A stretch of DNA of 64,000 nt from Pontixanthobacter aestiaquae (GCF_009827455.1 NZ_WTYZ01000001.1:1931001-1995000); one strand, 5' to 3'; positions 42,921-52,763 are shown, counted from the stretch's first letter. Notes: generated by a model not told the origin, from the sequence alone. Program-made: numbers and translations.

Positions 42921-45227
42921 ATGTCTAAACGTCCCATAAAACAGCCGCCTCCAGGCTTGCCAACGCGCGAGCAGGTTCTCGAATTTATCCAGACCTCGGA
43001 CCAGATTGTGGGCAAACGTGAAATCGGGAAAGCCTTCGGTCTCAAAGGTCAGGAAAAGATCGCGCTCAAGAAGCTGCTGAGAGATATGGCCGAAGAAGGC
43101 CTGATCGACGGCAAACGCACAGCCTATCACCGGATGGGTGGGGTTCCGAAAGTCACCGTTCTCAAAGTCATGGATATCGAGGATGGGGAAGCTTTCGCTA
43201 TTCCCGATGCATGGGAGCCGGATAATGGCGCACCTCCGCCGCGTATCCGCATTATCGAGAAGAAAGGCGGCAAAGTCCGTCATGCTGCGCTGAAAATCGG
43301 CGATCGCATCCTTGCCCGCAACGAAGAAGTTGGCGGCGGTTGGCAGGCACACATCATGAAGAAGCTGCCCGCGCGGACCGAGGGTCTGATGGGTGTTGTC
43401 GAGCTGGATGGCTCTGGCAAAGGCTGGCTCGCGCCGGTCGACAAACGGGTGCGTGATTCGTCGCCGATTGCTGATCTTGGGGATGCCGAAGAAGGGCAGT
43501 TGGTGCTGGCTGAACCTGCCGGTCGTAGTCCGCGCGCAGGGGTCAAAGTCGTCGAAGTGCTGGGTGACCCGCTTGCTCCAAAGAGCTTTAGTCTTATCGC
43601 CATTTCTAAACACGGCATCCCAGATGTCTTCCCGGAATCGACTTTGGCCGAGGCTGAGATCGCCGCGAAGCTGCCACTGGGTGAAGAGAAGCGCGAAGAT
43701 CTGCGGCATCTACCGATTGTTGCCATCGACCCCTCCGACGCGCGCGACCATGATGATGCTATCTGGGCAGAGCCTGATGGCGAGGGCGGTTTTAAAGCTG
43801 TCATCGCGATTGCCGATGTCAGCTTTTACGTCCGCCCCGGTGGAGCACTGGATCGCGAAGCGCGCAAACGAGGAAACTCGGTGTACTTCCCAGATCGTGT
43901 CGTGCCCATGCTGCCGGAGATTCTCAGCGCCGATGTCTGTTCGTTGCGCCAAGGTGAAGGCCGTGCGGCAATGGCGTGCCACGTCACTATCTCATCAACC
44001 GGCAAGATTACTTCGACCCGTTTCACCCGCGCAATTGTCAAAATCGACGAAGTGATTGCTTATGAAGAAGCGCAGCGCCGGATCGACGAGAAGGACGCGT
44101 CGGAAAACCTGCAAAATCTTTGGGCATGCTGGAAGGTTCTTGATACAGCCCGCAAAGCCCGTGATCCGCTGGAACTTGATCTGCCCGAGCGCCGCGTGAT
44201 GCTCGACGATCAAGGCAAAATTGCTGAGATCGCGGTCCGCGAACGGCTTGATGCGCACCGCGTTGTCGAAGAATTTATGATCACCGCCAACGTCGCTGCT
44301 GCCAAAGCGCTGGAGAAGAAGACCGCGCCTGTTGTGTATCGCGTCCACGAAACTCCAGGGCGGGAGAAACTGGTCGCGCTAAAGGACTATCTCGAAACTT
44401 TCGGCAAAAAGTTGGCGCTTGGCCAAGTGATCACGCCAAGCCTGTTCAACCGGATGCTGAAGGATGTCACCGACGAGTCTGAGAAGGCTCAGGTGATGGA
44501 GGCAGTCCTCCGCACCCAAACCCAAGCCTATTACGGTCCGGCCAATATGGGCCATTTCGGCCTGTCGCTAGCGTCTTATGCGCACTTTACGTCGCCAATC
44601 CGCCGCTATGCCGATCTTCTGGTGCACCGCGCGTTGGTTGATGCCTATCAGCTGGAACAACCCAAGCCCAAAGCGGACCTCCCGCCGCATTCCGGTCTTT
44701 CGGACAAGGACCGCGAAGATCTTAGCCAGATTTCCGATGCGATAAGCAAAACCGAACGCCGCGCCATGGAAGCGGAACGCGACACGATCGACCGCTATGT
44801 AGCGGCGTGGTTATCCGGCCGGGTGGGCGAAACTTTCAGAACACGCATAACCGGTGTGCAATCCTTCGGTTTCTTCGCGACCATTGAGGGACTGGGCGGT
44901 GATGGTCTTGTACCGGTCTCGACGCTCGGCTCGGACTATTTCCGCTACGACGAAACCGCACAGTCGCTTGTCGGTGAGCGCAGCGGTGTCAGCTACTCAT
45001 CCGGCGATCGTTTGGAGCTGCAATTGGGCGAGGCAAACGCGCTTACTGGCGCGCTAAAATTCGTACCGCTCGATTCTGATGGCAATCCGATTGAGCCGCG
45101 CGGGAATCGCCCCGCATTTCGCCACAAGGGCAGGCCTCAGAACAAGGGCAATAGCGGAAGCAAATATATGAAGGGCAAGCGCGGCAGACCAGGCAATATC
45201 CGCCATCAAGGCAAGAAAAAGCGCTAA
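42921..45227 (+). CDS. rnr: Ribonuclease R
   Basis: A 768-residue processive 3'-5' exoribonuclease able to degrade structured RNA. Layout: N-terminal winged helix (about 12-80), cold-shock domains, RNB catalytic domain from about 270 with the acidic cluster AIDPSDARDHDDAIWAEPD, S1 domain near 640-720, and a strongly basic C-terminal tail (NKGNSGSKYMKGKRGRPGN... ending GKKKR). All catalytic acids are present. Its stop shares four bases with the universal stress gene. Confidence 0.96.
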   Translation: MSKRPIKQPPPGLPTREQVLEFIQTSDQIVGKREIGKAFGLKGQEKIALKKLLRDMAEEGLIDGKRTAYHRMGGVPKVTVLKVMDIEDGEAFAIPDAWEPDNGAPPPRIRIIEKKGGKVRHAALKIGDRILARNEEVGGGWQAHIMKKLPARTEGLMGVVELDGSGKGWLAPVDKRVRDSSPIADLGDAEEGQLVLAEPAGRSPRAGVKVVEVLGDPLAPKSFSLIAISKHGIPDVFPESTLAEAEIAAKLPLGEEKREDLRHLPIVAIDPSDARDHDDAIWAEPDGEGGFKAVIAIADVSFYVRPGGALDREARKRGNSVYFPDRVVPMLPEILSADVCSLRQGEGRAAMACHVTISSTGKITSTRFTRAIVKIDEVIAYEEAQRRIDEKDASENLQNLWACWKVLDTARKARDPLELDLPERRVMLDDQGKIAEIAVRERLDAHRVVEEFMITANVAAAKALEKKTAPVVYRVHETPGREKLVALKDYLETFGKKLALGQVITPSLFNRMLKDVTDESEKAQVMEAVLRTQTQAYYGPANMGHFGLSLASYAHFTSPIRRYADLLVHRALVDAYQLEQPKPKADLPPHSGLSDKDREDLSQISDAISKTERRAMEAERDTIDRYVAAWLSGRVGETFRTRITGVQSFGFFATIEGLGGDGLVPVSTLGSDYFRYDETAQSLVGERSGVSYSSGDRLELQLGEANALTGALKFVPLDSDGNPIEPRGNRPAFRHKGRPQNKGNSGSKYMKGKRGRPGNIRHQGKKKR

Positions 45228-45679
45228 GCCGTGAGGCGGTCGATCTCTTCGTTAGAGAAACTGCCGGGAACGATATAGAGCGGGCAGGGTAGCGATCCCG
45301 AATGCGCGGAAAAATGCGATATGAGCGGGCCGGGCTGTCCCTCGGCTGCGGCGCCTAATACCAAAGCTGCAACCTCTGGATGTTCGCCAAGATAGTCCTT
45401 GATCACGGCCTGACCTTCGCCGGTCTTGACCGAAATCGTGGGCATTTTCCCGCTTTCGGAAAACAGATTGCCTGCCGCGCTGCTAGCCAGCACTTCGGCC
45501 CGGTCACGCGCCTCTTCCTCGATAGTCGCTTGTACCGCACCAAATGCGCTAAAGTTCTGCTTTGCGACAAGCGCAAGAATATGCACATTGCCGCCTGTGG
45601 TCAGTGCACGGCGTGATGCAAAGCGCAGCGCTTTGCGCGCTTCGTCGGTCTCGTCCATGATTACCAGATAGGTCCGCAC
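45224..45679 (-). CDS. Universal stress protein (UspA-like)
   Basis: A 151-residue UspA-fold protein. Start GTG at 45679 behind AAGGGAATTCGC gives the N terminus RTYLVIMDETDEARKALRFASRRALTTGGNVHILAL, with the usual strand-helix-strand layout; EVAALVLGAAAEGQPGPLISHFS is the ATP-loop region. The frame is open up to 45832 but that part has no ribosome site and is not family-like. Divergent from pdhC; function in stress survival is assumed from the family. Confidence 0.82.
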   Translation of the reverse strand: MRTYLVIMDETDEARKALRFASRRALTTGGNVHILALVAKQNFSAFGAVQATIEEEARDRAEVLASSAAGNLFSESGKMPTISVKTGEGQAVIKDYLGEHPEVAALVLGAAAEGQPGPLISHFSAHSGSLPCPLYIVPGSFSNEEIDRLTA

Positions 45680-45825
45680 GCGAATTCCCTTACGACAACC
45701 TAGACGGTCGGCCATTTGCGCTTTGCTGTATCTAGTGAAAACGTATTCGGCGCAAGAACCTTGCCCGAAACGCGCAAATTGGCCAGAGAGACTGCGTAGG
45801 CCAAAACAGGATATTCCGGACCGAT

Positions 45826-47118
45826 ATGCCAACCCCGATCAAGATGCCCGCTCTCTCGCCCACCATGGAAGAGGGCACTCTCGCCAAGTGGCTCGTAAAA
45901 GTGGGCGACACCGTCAATTCCGGCGATATCATGGCCGAGATCGAGACCGATAAGGCCACGATGGAGTTCGAAGCCGTCGATGAAGGCGTTATTATCGCTA
46001 TTGAAGTCGAAGAAGGCACCGAGGGCGTTCAGGTCGGAACCGTGATCGCGATTCTGGCTGGCGAAGACGAGGATCCGGATCAAGCTGCTGCGGCGGCATC
46101 TGAGGAAACTGCGTCTAAACCAGAAGCTGAAACCGAACCGGCTAAAGAAGAGCCCGCCACGCCCGCTCCGGCACCGACGCCCGCTCCGGCACCTGCCAAG
46201 CCTACCGCATCGCCCGGCGACCGCATCATTGCCTCGCCGCTTGCGAAAAGGATTGCCGAGCAAAAGGGCATCGATTTGGCTTCAATCAACGGCAGCGGCC
46301 CTAATGGCCGGATCGTCAAAGCCGATGTCGAAGATGCGAAGCCGGGCGCTGCGGCACCAGCGGCATCGTCTGCACCAGCAAGCGCTCCTGCGGCACCTGC
46401 TACTCCATCCGATCTGCCCGACTTCGGCATCCCGCATGAGGACGAGAAGCTTAATAATGTCCGCAAGGTCATTGCACGCCGCCTGACCGAAGCGAAGCAA
46501 ACCATTCCGCATATCTATCTGACCGTTGATGTGCAGCTAGACGCGCTTTTGAAGCTGCGCGGTGAACTGAACGCATCGCTGGAGCCGCAGGGCATCAAGT
46601 TGTCGGTCAACGATCTGCTAATAAAGGCGCTTGCCAAGGCGTTGATCCAGGTTCCGAAATGCAATGTCAGCTTCGGCGGTGATGTACTGCGCACATTCTC
46701 GCGGGCCGATATCTCTGTCGCGGTTGCTGCACCGAGCGGTCTGATTACGCCGATCATTGTCGATGCTGGCAACAAGACGGTCTCGGCCATCTCGACCGAG
46801 ATGAAAGAGCTCGCCGGCAAAGCGCGGGACGGTAAACTGCAACCGCATGAATATCAGGGTGGTACTGCCAGCCTCTCCAACCTCGGCATGTTCGGGATCA
46901 AGCAGTTCGATGCAGTGATTAATCCCCCGCAAGCGATGATCCTTGCCGTAGGTGCCGGCGAGAAGCGTCCGCATATTGTCGATGGCGCGCTGTCGGTCGC
47001 AACGGTGATGAGCGCGACAGGCAGCTTCGATCACCGCGCCATTGACGGCGCTGATGGTGCACAGTTTATGCAGGCGTTCCAAACCCTTGTCGAGAACCCC
47101 CTAGGATTGCTGGCCTAA
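45826..47118 (+). CDS. pdhC: Pyruvate dehydrogenase E2, dihydrolipoamide acetyltransferase
   Basis: A 430-residue E2. One lipoyl domain (1-80) with lipoyl-lysine K43 in [10 protein letters not shown], an Ala/Pro-rich linker (about 85-130), an E1/E3-binding domain (about 133-170, [28 protein letters not shown] is split over it), a second Ala/Pro linker, and a catalytic domain ending in [16 protein letters not shown] with the catalytic His. It transfers acetyl groups to CoA. E1 genes are not in the window. lpdA follows after one small gene. Confidence 0.95.
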   Translation: MPTPIKMPALSPTMEEGTLAKWLVKVGDTVNSGDIMAEIETDKATMEFEAVDEGVIIAIEVEEGTEGVQVGTVIAILAGEDEDPDQAAAAASEETASKPEAETEPAKEEPATPAPAPTPAPAPAKPTASPGDRIIASPLAKRIAEQKGIDLASINGSGPNGRIVKADVEDAKPGAAAPAASSAPASAPAAPATPSDLPDFGIPHEDEKLNNVRKVIARRLTEAKQTIPHIYLTVDVQLDALLKLRGELNASLEPQGIKLSVNDLLIKALAKALIQVPKCNVSFGGDVLRTFSRADISVAVAAPSGLITPIIVDAGNKTVSAISTEMKELAGKARDGKLQPHEYQGGTASLSNLGMFGIKQFDAVINPPQAMILAVGAGEKRPHIVDGALSVATVMSATGSFDHRAIDGADGAQFMQAFQTLVENPLGLLA

Positions 47119-47122
47119 CACC

Positions 47123-47533
47123 ATGAATTCGCTGGCGTTCATCCTTTCAACCGCGCTGATTGCCGTCTCGACAACGAGTGACGGCATCGAAGACAATGGC
47201 CGGGTGCCTTACGTTGGAATGGAAGGCCCCGAGGCAGACGCTTGCCCCGGTATCGGCCGGATTGCGCGCTTTGCCCCGAAGAAGGGCGATTTCATGCGTG
47301 TCTATTTGGATGCGCATGAGGGCGGGAAGCATAAATACGAACTGCCGCTCGGATCGCTGGTCTGGCTATGCGAGGCTGATGAGGGTTGGCAGGGTGTTGT
47401 CTATCCATCCGGCGATAAACAAGAATTGGGCGACTGCCGCGTCAGTAGTTCTGTCGCCAAACCCGAACCCTATAGCGGCCCGTGCCAATATGGCTGGGTC
47501 GAAGCAAAATATATAGAGTTGATAGCGGGTTAA
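47123..47533 (+). CDS. Small secreted protein with SH3-like look, between E2 and E3
   Basis: A 136-residue protein with a short signal peptide (MNSLAFILSTALIAVS). The mature part has four cysteines (ADACPGIG, WLCEADE, LGDCRVS, GPCQYGW) that could form two disulfides and a beta-rich pattern (RVYLDAHEGGKHKYELPLGSLVWLC) like bacterial SH3 domains. I recognise no named family. It starts four bases after pdhC and is followed 35 bases later by lpdA, so it is probably transcribed with them. Confidence 0.65.
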   Translation: MNSLAFILSTALIAVSTTSDGIEDNGRVPYVGMEGPEADACPGIGRIARFAPKKGDFMRVYLDAHEGGKHKYELPLGSLVWLCEADEGWQGVVYPSGDKQELGDCRVSSSVAKPEPYSGPCQYGWVEAKYIELIAG

Positions 47534-47568
47534 GCCCCACAGCTCACAACACATTTGGTGGAATAATT

Positions 47569-48978
47569 ATGGCTTCCTCTTACGACGTTATCGTTCTTGG
47601 TTCCGGCCCCGGTGGCTATGTTGCGGCGATCCGCTGCGCTCAGTTAGGTCTCAAGACCGCGATTGTGGAGCGTGAAAACCTCGGCGGCATCTGCCTTAAT
47701 TGGGGCTGCATACCGACCAAAGCGCTGCTGCGATCTGCGGAGATATTCCACTATATGCAGAATGCCGGCGATTATGGCCTGAAGGCACAGGGGATCGAGG
47801 CCGATCTCGAGGCCGTCGTGAAACGCAGCCGCGGCGTCGCAAAGCAATTGAGCAGCGGTATCGCGCATTTGATGAAGAAGAACAAAATCACCGTTCACAT
47901 GGGCGAGGGGACGCTGACTGGCCCGACATCTCTGACAGTAAAAGGCGATAAGGGCGAAGAGAAACTCACCGCCAAGCACGTGATCGTCGCAACTGGCGCT
48001 CGTGCTCGTGATCTGCCCTTTGCACCGGCAGATGGAAAGCGTGTGTGGACATACAGGACCGCTATGACACCGCCCGAAATGCCGAAGAAACTGCTGGTCA
48101 TCGGTTCCGGCGCGATCGGCATTGAGTTTGCCAGCTTTTACAATGATATGGGCGCGGATGTTACCGTAGTTGAGATGCTCGACCGCCTGGTTCCAGTCGA
48201 GGATGCGGAGGTATCTACTTTCCTTGAGAAGTCGCTCAAGAAGCAGGGCATGAATATCCTGACGGGTACTGGTCTCGAGGATCTGAAAGTGACGTCAAAA
48301 GGTGTCACAGCCAAGATCAAAGGGAAAGACGGTAAGGTCATCACCGACGAGTTCACTCATGCGATCGTCGCTATCGGCATCCAGCCCAACACGGAGAATA
48401 TCGGTCTGGATAAACTGACCGATATGGATCGCGGATTTATCCAGATCGATCCATACGGCCGAACCAAAACGAAAGGGCTGTGGGCCATTGGTGATTGCAC
48501 TCCCGGACCGTGGCTTGCGCACAAGGCCAGCCATGAGGGCGTGACTGCTGCTGAAGCTATCGCGCAGGAAATGGGTAATAAGGACGCACATCCGCACGCG
48601 CTCGACCGCAATAACATCCCCGGCTGCACCTATTGCCACCCGCAAATCGCCAGTGTCGGCATGACTGAAGCGAAAGCGAAAGAGGCCGGCTACGAGGTGA
48701 AAGTCGGCAATTTCCCTTTCATCGGCAACGGCAAGGCGATTGCGCTGGGAGAGGCGGAAGGATTCATCAAGACCGTATTCGACGCCAAAACCGGCGAACT
48801 TCTCGGCGCGCATATGATCGGCGCGGAAGTGACCGAGCTGATTCAAGGCTATACGGTAGGCAAACAACTCGAAACCACCGAGGCAGAGCTTATGCAGACA
48901 GTGTTCCCACACCCCACATTGAGCGAGATGATGCACGAAAGCGTGCTTGGCGCCTACGGCAAGGCTTTGCATATCTGA
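47569..48978 (+). CDS. lpdA: Dihydrolipoyl dehydrogenase (E3)
   Basis: A 469-residue FAD-dependent enzyme re-oxidising lipoyl groups in 2-oxo acid dehydrogenases. Seen: the FAD motif VIVLGSGPGGYVAA, the redox disulfide C42-C47 in GGICLNWGCIPTKALL, the NAD motif VIGSGAIGIEFASF, and the C-terminal HPTLSEMMHE with the catalytic His. The ATG at 47569 follows GGTGGAATAATT; an earlier start at 47482 overlaps the small gene and is not family-like. Confidence 0.96.
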   Translation: MASSYDVIVLGSGPGGYVAAIRCAQLGLKTAIVERENLGGICLNWGCIPTKALLRSAEIFHYMQNAGDYGLKAQGIEADLEAVVKRSRGVAKQLSSGIAHLMKKNKITVHMGEGTLTGPTSLTVKGDKGEEKLTAKHVIVATGARARDLPFAPADGKRVWTYRTAMTPPEMPKKLLVIGSGAIGIEFASFYNDMGADVTVVEMLDRLVPVEDAEVSTFLEKSLKKQGMNILTGTGLEDLKVTSKGVTAKIKGKDGKVITDEFTHAIVAIGIQPNTENIGLDKLTDMDRGFIQIDPYGRTKTKGLWAIGDCTPGPWLAHKASHEGVTAAEAIAQEMGNKDAHPHALDRNNIPGCTYCHPQIASVGMTEAKAKEAGYEVKVGNFPFIGNGKAIALGEAEGFIKTVFDAKTGELLGAHMIGAEVTELIQGYTVGKQLETTEAELMQTVFPHPTLSEMMHESVLGAYGKALHI

Positions 48979-49001
48979 CCAGATAAGGCAGGAATGATGG
49001 C

Positions 49002-50858
49002 ATGACGTCATTCCTGATTTTGGCCCTCCTGATCCTCGTTGCGGGGATTGTAGCTGTGCCTCTCGCTAGTCGCTTCGGGCTCGGTTCGGTTCTCGGATAT
49101 CTGCTGGCGGGCATGGCCATCAGCCCGCTGCTTGCGCTGCTCGGCGTCGATGTCGAAGCGATGCAGGTCTTCGCCGAATTCGGCGTGGTGATGATGCTGT
49201 TCATCGTCGGGCTTGAACTTGAACCAAAGCGCCTGTGGGACATGCGCGGTAAGCTCTTCGGTCTGGGCGGCGGGCAGGTTGTTCTAACTACTCTAGCAAT
49301 CACCGGAATCGGGCTTCTCAACTCCAATCCCTGGCAGACGGCGCTAGCTATCGGGATGGTCCTGGCGCTGTCGTCGACGGCTATTATCATCCAGACGCTT
49401 ACCGAAAAGAAGCTGCTGAAGTCAGAAGGCGGCGAAGCAAGTTTCTCAGTCTTGTTGGTACAAGATGTCGCGGTCATCCCGATGCTTGCGCTGCTCCCCC
49501 TGCTGGCCATGCCCGAGCTTTATGGTGCCGGAGGAGGTCAGAGTGGTGAGGGCGGTCATGGCGGACTCGATCTCACCGCAGGTCTCCCGATTTGGCTCGC
49601 CGCATTGGTACGGATTGGTGCTGTCGCAGCAGTCGTTGGAATAGGTATCTATGCGATCAGACCATTGTTCCGGTACATCGCCGCCGCGAACTTGCGCGAG
49701 TTATTCACTGCGGCCGCGCTGGCAGTAGTGATCGGTATCGCAGTACTGATGTCGCTTGTTGGATTGTCGCCAGCGCTCGGAGCATTTGTGGCGGGCGTTG
49801 TTCTGGCTACCAGCGAGTATCGCCACGAGCTCGAGAGCGATATCAACCCGTTCAAAGGGCTTTTGCTGGGTCTATTCTTTATCACCGTCGGCGCCGGGAT
49901 CGACTTCGTCCTCGCGTCAGAAATATGGCGCGAAGTCGTGTTCTGGGCGGCGGTTGTCATAGTCTCAAAGTTCATCATCCTGCTCGGCGTCGGCTGGTTC
50001 TACGGATTAAGGAAGCAGGCCCTGTGGCTGTTCTGCCTCAGCCTCCCGCAAGCTGGCGAATTCGCTTTTGTCTTGATTGCTTTCGCAGTCGCCAATGCAG
50101 TGTTTGACAATGCGCTCGCTGACCTGCTTTTGCTCATCGTTGCGCTTACCATGCTGGTCACGCCGCTGCTTTTCATTCTGTATGAGAAGGTGATCGCGCC
50201 GCACTACATAGGAAAGAGCGAGCGGGAAGCCGATCATATCGACGAGGAAAACCCCGTCATTATCGCGGGAAGCGGCCGTGTTGGCGGGATAGTCAACCGC
50301 ATGCTGCAGGCAGCCGGGTTCAACACCACTGTGATCGACTATAGCTCGCGCCAGCTTGAGATCAGCCGGAAGTTCGGGTTTCGCACCTATTTTGGTGATG
50401 CAACCAGGCCTGATCTTCTCCATGCGGCCGGTATCGACAAAGCAAAGCTGCTGGTGGTCGCTCTCGACGAACGCGAGCAGATCGACAAGCTGGTCAAATA
50501 TGCGGTCAAACATTTCCCTGACCTTCATGTGACAGCCCGTGCGGTCGACCGCAGTCATGTCTACGAACTGTGGGCTTATGGGTGCCGTGACATCATCCGA
50601 GAAACCTATGATAGCACCTTGCGCATGGGTCGCTCTGCCTATGAAGCGCTGGGTATGGACCGTCAGCAAGCCGTCGCCGCCAAAGACGCGTTCGAGGAAA
50701 TGGACCGCAGGGCCATGCGCGAAGTCGCCGATCTATACGACATGGATATACCTTTCGACGAGAACGAAGCCTTGATCGCCAAGGTCAAGGAGCTTCGTGC
50801 TGAATGGGATCCGATCATGCGCGAACAGATGGATGAAATCCTGAACAGAGGGCAATAA
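49002..50858 (+). CDS. Kef-type CPA2 cation:proton antiporter with TrkA-N domain
   Basis: A 618-residue inner-membrane transporter of the CPA2 family, resembling KefB/KefC. The first ~385 residues hold about 12 helices, including FGVVMMLFIVGLELEPKRLW and the ion-binding VLLVQDVAVIPMLALLPLLA region. A Rossmann (TrkA-N) domain follows from about 420 (VIIAGSGRVGGIVNRMLQAAGF). KefB/C release potassium under electrophile stress and are gated by glutathione; whether this one is so gated cannot be told. The aminotransferase gene follows after one base. Confidence 0.93.
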   Translation: MTSFLILALLILVAGIVAVPLASRFGLGSVLGYLLAGMAISPLLALLGVDVEAMQVFAEFGVVMMLFIVGLELEPKRLWDMRGKLFGLGGGQVVLTTLAITGIGLLNSNPWQTALAIGMVLALSSTAIIIQTLTEKKLLKSEGGEASFSVLLVQDVAVIPMLALLPLLAMPELYGAGGGQSGEGGHGGLDLTAGLPIWLAALVRIGAVAAVVGIGIYAIRPLFRYIAAANLRELFTAAALAVVIGIAVLMSLVGLSPALGAFVAGVVLATSEYRHELESDINPFKGLLLGLFFITVGAGIDFVLASEIWREVVFWAAVVIVSKFIILLGVGWFYGLRKQALWLFCLSLPQAGEFAFVLIAFAVANAVFDNALADLLLLIVALTMLVTPLLFILYEKVIAPHYIGKSEREADHIDEENPVIIAGSGRVGGIVNRMLQAAGFNTTVIDYSSRQLEISRKFGFRTYFGDATRPDLLHAAGIDKAKLLVVALDEREQIDKLVKYAVKHFPDLHVTARAVDRSHVYELWAYGCRDIIRETYDSTLRMGRSAYEALGMDRQQAVAAKDAFEEMDRRAMREVADLYDMDIPFDENEALIAKVKELRAEWDPIMREQMDEILNRGQ

Positions 50859-50859
50859 A

Positions 50860-51777
50860 ATGGGCAAGGGCACACACAGCTATGCTGCCGATGCACGCAA
50901 TGACAGCGTGATTATCGATGTGAACGGAGAGCATTTCGCGCGGCCAGATGCGAAAGTCTCCGTTTTCGACAGCGGGTTTATGCTGGGCGACGGCGTATGG
51001 GAGGGGCTGCGCGTTCACGAAGGACGAATTGCGTTTCTTAGCAGGCATCTGGAGCGGCTCTATCGCGGAGCAAAGGCCATCGCGATGGATATCGGTATCT
51101 CGCAAGAGCAAATGATCGACCGGCTCTATGCGGTACTTGGGGCAAATGGGATGGATGGGGACGGTGTCCATATCCGTCTGATGGTGACGCGCGGCATTCG
51201 CTCAACGCCGTACCAAGATCCACGCGTTGTGATCTCTACTGCAACGATTGTGATCATTCCGGAGTGGAAAGACCCGGTACCAGAAACCGCGACTAACATG
51301 CTGAACTTATTTACGGTTCACGTCCGGCGCGGCTATCCTGACGTGCAGGACCCGAAGCTCAACAGCCATAGTAAACTCAACTGCATCACGGCTTGTATTC
51401 AAGCCACGCAAGCAGGCGCAGACGAAGCATTGATGCTCGATCCGCATGGCTTTGTAGCAACCTGCAATTCAACGCATTTCTTTATTGTGAAGAACGGCGA
51501 AGTCTGGACCTCCAGCGGCGACTATTGTCTCGATGGAATTACACGAGGCATGGTGATCGAAATCGCGCGGGACGCAGGCATTCCCGTGTTCGAGCGTAAC
51601 TTTTCGCTGATAGATGTTTACGGTGCGAATGAAGCTTTCACGACAGGGACGTTTGCCGGGCTTGCTCCGGTTGGCGCTGTTGACGGACGAGAGATCGGCA
51701 CCGAGCGCGGCCCGATGGTGGAGCGCTTGCAGAAACTCTATCTTGAACGCCTACATTCCGATGTGAGTGGCGCATGA
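50860..51777 (+). CDS. Class IV aminotransferase (BCAT/D-amino acid type)
   Basis: A 305-residue fold-type IV PLP aminotransferase related to branched-chain and D-amino acid aminotransferases. Seen: VFDSGFMLGDGVWEGLRVHEGRIAFL, the PLP lysine K172 in NSHSKLNCITACIQAT, LMLDPHGFVATCNSTHFFIV, and TGTFAGLAPVGAVDGREIG. Its start is one base behind the antiporter stop, behind AGAGGG. Its stop overlaps the sulfotransferase-like gene (ATGA). The substrate is unknown; the pairing with a sulfotransferase-like protein sets it apart from housekeeping ilvE. Confidence 0.9.
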   Translation: MGKGTHSYAADARNDSVIIDVNGEHFARPDAKVSVFDSGFMLGDGVWEGLRVHEGRIAFLSRHLERLYRGAKAIAMDIGISQEQMIDRLYAVLGANGMDGDGVHIRLMVTRGIRSTPYQDPRVVISTATIVIIPEWKDPVPETATNMLNLFTVHVRRGYPDVQDPKLNSHSKLNCITACIQATQAGADEALMLDPHGFVATCNSTHFFIVKNGEVWTSSGDYCLDGITRGMVIEIARDAGIPVFERNFSLIDVYGANEAFTTGTFAGLAPVGAVDGREIGTERGPMVERLQKLYLERLHSDVSGA

Positions 51778-52517
51778 CAATCCGGATCGCGATGTGGTCC
51801 GGACCGCGCAATATCTCCACCGCGATGATGCGCAGCTTCGGCTCACGAGCGGATTGCGCCGTCAGCGACGAGCCATTCTATGGCGCCTATCTGAAAGACT
51901 CGGGCGAACCGCAACCCATGGCGGACGAAATCATCGCGGATATGGATTGCAACTGGGGTAACATAGCCGACGCAATGCGTGGTTCAGCCCCAAACAATGC
52001 GCAGCTATGGTACCAAAAGCATATGCCGCACCATATGATTGGCGAGATCGGCATCAACGACTTTCCCGATCATAAACATGCATTCCTTATCCGAGACCCG
52101 CAGCGGGTTATCGCAAGTTATTCGATGAAGCGTGTGCAGGTAAAGTTCGATGATTTGCGATACGACCGACAACTGGAATATTTCGAAAGCGCCAGAGAGC
52201 AATCTGGCGCAGTACCTCCGGTGATCGAGTCCACTGCATTCCTGTCCGACCCGGAGGGGCACTTACGGGCTCTTTGTACTCGCCTAAACATCCCTTGGGA
52301 TGAAGGCATGCTGAGCTGGACGCCGGGCATCAAACCGGATGACGGAATCTGGGCGAGCCACTGGTATGACAAAGTCGCGGCATCGACTGGGTTTGGTCCA
52401 GCCCCCGGTCCTCCGCCTAAGCTGGATGGAGCCGCGGCAAAGCTCGCCGAACAATGTCGGCCGTATTACGAAGCGATGCGCAAATGTGCGCTGAAGCCTC
52501 GCGAAGAAAAAAGTTGA
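51774..52517 (+). CDS. Sulfotransferase-like P-loop protein paired with the aminotransferase
   Basis: A 247-residue protein with the PAPS-type loop IAMWSGPRNISTAMMRSF (residues 5-22) and the 3'-phosphate-binding region FLIRDPQRVIASYS (104-117), as in sulfotransferases. It matches the N-terminal part of plant branched-chain-aminotransferase-like fusion proteins, which pair exactly these two domains. Sulfotransferase activity has not been shown for that group, to my knowledge; automatic naming sometimes calls it a HAD hydrolase. Coupled by ATGA overlap to the aminotransferase. The tRNA-Ser gene begins a few bases downstream on the other strand. Confidence 0.82.
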   Translation: MTIRIAMWSGPRNISTAMMRSFGSRADCAVSDEPFYGAYLKDSGEPQPMADEIIADMDCNWGNIADAMRGSAPNNAQLWYQKHMPHHMIGEIGINDFPDHKHAFLIRDPQRVIASYSMKRVQVKFDDLRYDRQLEYFESAREQSGAVPPVIESTAFLSDPEGHLRALCTRLNIPWDEGMLSWTPGIKPDDGIWASHWYDKVAASTGFGPAPGPPPKLDGAAAKLAEQCRPYYEAMRKCALKPREEKS

Positions 52518-52522
52518 GCCAG

Positions 52523-52612
52523 TGGCGGGCAGTAAGGGATTCGAACCCTTGGAGGGCTTGCACCCTCGCTAGTTTTCAAGACTAGTGCATTCGACCACTC
52601 TGCCAACTGCCC
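52523..52612 (-). tRNA. tRNA-Ser(UGA)
   Basis: Reading the minus strand, the 5' end GGGCAGT pairs with ACTGCCC before a G and an encoded CCA. The anticodon loop CTTGAAA sits on a CTAGT/ACTAG stem, giving anticodon UGA (serine, codon UCA). A long variable arm (GAGGGTGCAAGCCCTC) and the T arm with GGTTCGAATCC are present, as expected for a class II tRNA. It is complete, and there is no sign of an integrated element at its 3' end. Confidence 0.97.
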
Positions 52613-52763
52613 AAAGGCGCATTAGGTGCGGTTTTTTCGCAGGTAAAGGGGCAAATTTGGTCTGCCGTAGGATCAGGTCACAAAAAGCCCGCTCTCGCGA
52701 GTTTTTCGCATCTGCTTATCGATATGCACTTGCGATTAAGGTTGAATGTGACACGGATGAACT

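Noticed and set aside
51774..52517. Naming this gene a HAD-family hydrolase.
   Set aside because: No DxDx(T/V) HAD motif is present; the P-loop and 3'-phosphate motifs fit a sulfotransferase-like fold.
52523..52612. tRNA-Ser as an integration site for a genomic island.
   Set aside because: No integrase, direct repeat of the tRNA end or composition change is seen on either side; housekeeping genes flank it.
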